From Sulfurimonas sp. (GTDB taxonomy: Bacteria > Campylobacterota > Campylobacteria > Campylobacterales > Sulfurimonadaceae), in contig NZ_JALOAA010000001.1 in NCBI RefSeq assembly GCF_023229025.1, positions 83,219 through 147,218 of the forward strand: 64,000 bases of DNA, read 5' to 3'. A program made the position numbers and the translations under genes. Positions 60,594-64,000 of the stretch are shown here, piece after piece. The notes under the pieces were generated by a model. It saw only the letters and a list, made by a program, of their open reading frames with translations, did no database searches and was not told the DNA's origin. The stretch's first letter is position 1, and each line of letters opens with the position of its first letter.

Positions 60594-62111
60594 ATGCAGT
60601 TTCAAAAATTAAAAACATATATAAAAACAGTTGTAGGCACTCCTACAATTGATTTTAAATGGGGTAGTGAGCAGAATCAAAAACTACTCTTATATATAGA
60701 TAAACTTTTTAAATCCTCCTCTCTTTTAGATAAAGAGATACAAAAAGTGATAAAACAAGCTATAAGAGAGCATTTTGAGCCTATCGGTTCTGTTATCTTC
60801 AAGATAACGGAAGATACTCTGCGCATTAAGATTATTCCCTATAAAACAGAGCCCAAAAATAGTCTAAATCTTGAAGCAATCATTGATATGATAGAACAAA
60901 ATGATGATTTAATAGAACACAACTACAACAATAAAGATGATTTAATATGCCTTCAAAAAGAGCTCACGCTAAAACTTACACACTTTGTAAATAAAATAAA
61001 CAATGAAGAGATAAATAAAAAAGAGCTTTTAAAATATGCAATAAGAGAAGCATTTGAACTTTACAAAGGCGATATTATCATTATAAAAAACTCTCAAATT
61101 TTTATAAAACTTTTTAATGAAAGTAGTGTAAAAGAGATTTCTGAGGAAGAGAAAAATACAGTTGCCAACAGATATAACGGACTTGACGAGAATGAGTTGG
61201 AGTCATTTTATAATGATTTCTTTTTAAAAGAGCAAAATAAAAACTTCTTCTATTTTGTTGCAGAGGAGTTTGTAGATACATATATGCTTGAGAAAAAAAT
61301 CGACAACTTTGCTTATGAAAAACACGTATTTTCGCTTATACACTCCATTGTCACTGAACATTTAATAAGTAGTTTTGATAAAAACGATAGTTTTTTTAAA
61401 GGTTTCTCAGGATATATATTTAGGATTCACTTCAAAGAGGTATTTAATCACATAGCAAACCTAATACTATTAGAACTTAGCGCTTCAAACAGATATATAA
61501 TGGAGTTTTTAAAATACTACTCTTTAAATATAGTCGTTTTAGATGGAAAAAAGTACAAAGTTCCTGAAATTGAAGCATCAAACGGACTCAAGTGGAATGT
61601 TGTATCAATGATGTCAATCGTTAAAATATATATAAAAACAGAAATATCACTTGAGACCACAAGAGAGCAGATAGAGGAGCTTGAAGATAGTGCTAAAGAG
61701 TTATATATAAACTCTCTCTCGCCTGTCGAATACAATAGCAATATTACAAAAGAGATGGAAAAAATATCACAAAATATAATCTATTTAACAAAAAGATTAA
61801 ATATATATGCAAGCTCACTTGACACACCAAAAGAGAGTGAAGAAGCAAATGATTTAAAAAATGATATAAGAGAGATTCAACGAGAAATACAGCTAAAAAA
61901 AGAGGAGAAAAATAGACTCTCTTTGCAAATGGCAACTAAAGCCCAGATTGTAAAATATAGTAATATAAAAAGAGAGATAGATTCTCTAAATCGGCATGCA
62001 AAAAGAGACGAAAAGATTTTAGCGCAAAATAAAAGCGCTTACCTCTCAATTAGAAACTCTCTTGTAAAAGCACTTACATCAAAAAAAGCACTTATTGAAG
62101 AGGATTCTTAA
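60594..62111 (+). CDS. Hypothetical protein downstream of the riboswitch candidate
   Basis: A 505-residue soluble protein (MQFQKLKTYIKTVVG start; an in-frame TTG at 60576 is a weaker alternative and no clear Shine-Dalgarno is seen for either). Mostly alpha-helical and charged, with a coiled coil near the C-terminus (about 395-490, NDLKNDIREIQREIQLKKEEK). No known domain recognised. It is converging with glyS, overlapping by four bases. If the leader is a c-di-GMP riboswitch, its expression follows c-di-GMP levels. Confidence 0.7.
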   Translation: MQFQKLKTYIKTVVGTPTIDFKWGSEQNQKLLLYIDKLFKSSSLLDKEIQKVIKQAIREHFEPIGSVIFKITEDTLRIKIIPYKTEPKNSLNLEAIIDMIEQNDDLIEHNYNNKDDLICLQKELTLKLTHFVNKINNEEINKKELLKYAIREAFELYKGDIIIIKNSQIFIKLFNESSVKEISEEEKNTVANRYNGLDENELESFYNDFFLKEQNKNFFYFVAEEFVDTYMLEKKIDNFAYEKHVFSLIHSIVTEHLISSFDKNDSFFKGFSGYIFRIHFKEVFNHIANLILLELSASNRYIMEFLKYYSLNIVVLDGKKYKVPEIEASNGLKWNVVSMMSIVKIYIKTEISLETTREQIEELEDSAKELYINSLSPVEYNSNITKEMEKISQNIIYLTKRLNIYASSLDTPKESEEANDLKNDIREIQREIQLKKEEKNRLSLQMATKAQIVKYSNIKREIDSLNRHAKRDEKILAQNKSAYLSIRNSLVKALTSKKALIEEDS

Positions 62112-64000
62112 ACACTAACCTCTTTAATATCTGCAATTTTTAGTATGCTCTTGTATATAGAAGCGATTAAAGATTTTCTATTGTTTCTAACAGCCATATC
62201 TTCAGCATTTACCATGACATTGTCGAAAAACTTATCAAGCTCAGGCTTAAGCCCTAAAAGAGCATCAAGCTCCTCTTCGTATGATGCATATTTGACAGCG
62301 GCAACCTTGCTATATCTCTCAAATAAAATCTCTTCAGCACTATGCTCAAAAAGTTTTGCATCAACACTAAATTCATGAGACATATCAATATCTTTTGTAA
62401 TATTTGCAACTCTTTTAAAAGTTGAAAACGACTCGCTAAAACCTTCGCTCTCGACCATACTTTTGAGTGCTTCTATTTTTTTACCTATTTTTAGTAGCTC
62501 TCTCTCGCCACTTGATAATACTGCTTCTATTATGGAAGGATTTACTTTATAGTATTGTCTTACTCTCTCTAAAAAGAATGTTTCAAGTTTTAAAAGATCA
62601 AACTCCCCGTACTCCTTGCTTAAATACTTTATGGTATCAACAATATCAAACTCCAAGTTATGCTCATTCGTTATTCTAATAAGACCGTTTACGGCTCGGC
62701 GAAGTGCAAACGGGTCACGTGAGCCGGTTGGAATTTGATTCACGCTAAATAGACCCAAAAGCGTATCAAGTTTTAAACTCATAGCAACAAGAGCACTCAT
62801 AACAGTTGAAGGAAGATTGCTCTCCTCCCCGTCAGGTAAATACTGCTCTTTTATAGCAACTGCCACTTTATCACTCTCTCCGGCTTTTTTGGCATAGTAA
62901 TAACCCATAAGACCTTGAAGTTCCGTAAACTCATAAACCATCTCGCTCATTAAATCTGCTTTTGCAAGATTAATTGCACGATTGAGCATCTCTTTGCTTG
63001 AATCTTCTGGCTTATACATCTCAAAAAGAGCATTGGCAATCTTTCTTTCTCGCTCTATCTTATCTGCAACTGTTCCAAGTCCTTTCATAAAGACAACTTT
63101 TTCAAGCCCCTGTGTGCTAAGCCCTTTTTTCAAGTCATTGCCGTAAAAAAATAGTGCATCTGCTAAACGAGGACGCAGAACTCTCTCATTGCCCTCTATA
63201 ACCTTAGAGAAGTCATCTGTCAAAGCATTTGAGACTACAACAAATTTATTTATCAGTTTTGCATCTTTAAAAACAGGAAAGTATCGTTGATGCTCTTTCA
63301 TAGACGTGATGATAACCTCAGGTGGAAGCTCTAAAAACTTCTCATCAAATGAACCTAATATTGCCGTAGGATGCTCTGTTATAGCCACTACTTCATCAAG
63401 CAGATTCTCATCTACCTCTACCTTAATGCCGTGCTCTTGCTCAAGCTTTAAGAAGCCACCCATGATTGTAGCGCGTCTAACATCTGGAAAGAGTGTTACT
63501 CCACCCTCTTCTAGTTTGTGGAAGTACTCCTTAGCACCTCTTATTGCAACAGCACTGAAGTTACTTGTTCTGTGAATAAAAGTCTCTTTTTTTGATTTGA
63601 CACCAAAAAGCTCTACATCTACAAGCTCATCTCCAAAAAGTACGTTTACCCATCGAATCGGACGAATAAAACTATCACTCAAGCTTCCCCATCTCATAGA
63701 TTTACCAAAATCAAGAGATTTTATCCACTCCTCGATTATTTCATTTAAAAGCAAAACCGAAGGCTCCCCTTTTAACTCTTTTTTATAGTAAAGAACCTCT
63801 TTTTTACCTTTTAGCGCAGAGCCTATCTCTTTAATATCTACGCCACATTTTTTAGCAAAACCAAGTGCTGCCGGTGTTGGAACTCCATCTTTGTATGCAA
63901 CCTCAAGGGGTGCTCCAAAAAACTCCTCGCTGCTATCGTCTTGGCGCGTTTTAAACTCTCTGTGCCATAATACAAGTCGACGAGGTGTATAGTAGAACTC
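62108..64000 (-). CDS. glyS: Glycyl-tRNA synthetase beta subunit, 5' end outside window
   Basis: Beta subunit of the alpha2-beta2 glycyl-tRNA synthetase. 630 residues are visible and the frame is open to the window edge (about 690 expected). Near the edge FYYTPRRLVLWHREF is the usual N-terminal region, then FGAPLEVAYKDG, RRATIMGGFLKLEQEHG, MKEHQRYFPVF, KADLMSEMVYEFTELQGLMG and GSRDPFALRRAVNGLIRI. The TTG-initiated frame at 63754 is internal. Confidence 0.96.
   Translation of the reverse strand, partial: EFYYTPRRLVLWHREFKTRQDDSSEEFFGAPLEVAYKDGVPTPAALGFAKKCGVDIKEIGSALKGKKEVLYYKKELKGEPSVLLLNEIIEEWIKSLDFGKSMRWGSLSDSFIRPIRWVNVLFGDELVDVELFGVKSKKETFIHRTSNFSAVAIRGAKEYFHKLEEGGVTLFPDVRRATIMGGFLKLEQEHGIKVEVDENLLDEVVAITEHPTAILGSFDEKFLELPPEVIITSMKEHQRYFPVFKDAKLINKFVVVSNALTDDFSKVIEGNERVLRPRLADALFFYGNDLKKGLSTQGLEKVVFMKGLGTVADKIERERKIANALFEMYKPEDSSKEMLNRAINLAKADLMSEMVYEFTELQGLMGYYYAKKAGESDKVAVAIKEQYLPDGEESNLPSTVMSALVAMSLKLDTLLGLFSVNQIPTGSRDPFALRRAVNGLIRITNEHNLEFDIVDTIKYLSKEYGEFDLLKLETFFLERVRQYYKVNPSIIEAVLSSGERELLKIGKKIEALKSMVESEGFSESFSTFKRVANITKDIDMSHEFSVDAKLFEHSAEEILFERYSKVAAVKYASYEEELDALLGLKPELDKFFDNVMVNAEDMAVRNNRKSLIASIYKSILKIADIKEVSV

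Noticed and set aside
1..64000. tRNA, rRNA, CRISPR arrays, prophage or insertion sequences
   Set aside because: I looked through all intergenic gaps and saw no cloverleaf, repeat-spacer pattern, transposase or terminal inverted repeats.

Overview
The window looks like a chromosomal segment of a low-GC Campylobacterota (epsilonproteobacterial) chemolithotroph, most like Sulfurimonas or a close relative. This rests on protein style and gene order, not on a database search. Supporting points are the RpoD with an acidic insertion, the SdhA-SdhB-SdhE (double-CCG) succinate/fumarate enzyme, the gene order COG3400-aroB-mscS-mtaB-ftsH-bioV, CXXCH cytochromes, a PomAB-like stator next to fliP, and AT-rich DNA with TATAAT-like -10 boxes and poor -35 boxes. 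No rRNA, tRNA, CRISPR array or insertion sequence was seen. Both ends cut a gene: rpoD enters from the left and glyS runs off the right.

Layout. 0-6.9 kb: rpoD and an unknown partner, hemL-atpZ, a TonB/TolA-like protein, an HpcH/HpaI-type lyase and a monoheme cytochrome. 6.9-13.3 kb: a tight forward operon folD-lepB-M50 protease-rpiB-coiled-coil protein-apt-trpB-pepA. 13.4-18.0 kb: a sensory module of TonB-type receptor, YfiR-like periplasmic protein and GGDEF/EAL enzyme. 18-20.6 kb: ZIP transporter, RNase H-like protein, ychF. 20.6-27.0 kb: a reverse operon of receiver, CheC phosphatase and PAS-GGDEF cyclase, then thiL-truD-psd, then a membrane protein with a dead GGDEF domain. 27.2-31.4 kb: sdhABE and a small secreted protein behind a structured leader. 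31.4-39.5 kb: the reverse cluster COG3400-aroB-mscS-mtaB-ftsH(pseudoprotease)-bioV-mog. 39.6-43.6 kb: motA-motB-fliP-trmA-SH3-like. 43.7-48.5 kb: glmU and sbcDC. 48.6-52.4 kb: an accessory-looking stretch with an unknown membrane protein, a HigBA-type toxin-antitoxin pair, a macrodomain protein, a broken Mut7-C RNase gene, a cold-shock gene and a double CDGSH protein. 52.5-58.7 kb: a pentaheme cytochrome with an FNR-type box, then coaBC-uppS-pilD-lptF/G-truA and a truncated hemoglobin. 58.8-64 kb: a YdcF-family protein, two orphan proteins and glyS.

The strongest lead is cyclic-di-GMP control. Three proteins carry GGDEF domains: one with an intact GGEEF plus I-site, one SGDEF/EAL hybrid, and one degenerate. 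In addition, the 245-bp gap before an orphan 505-residue protein at 60594 holds an RNA that matches my memory of the GEMM-I (c-di-GMP-I) riboswitch core: a GNRA-capped hairpin, GGGACG-AAAG, a second hairpin, and a 3' strand able to pair with a downstream element.

Other leads are a consensus FNR box placed for class II activation of the pentaheme cytochrome, a possible H-type pseudoknot next to the Shine-Dalgarno of a small secreted protein, an FtsH homologue that has lost its zinc-protease site, paired palindromes at a possibly leaderless toxin gene, and a frameshifted Mut7-C RNase remnant.
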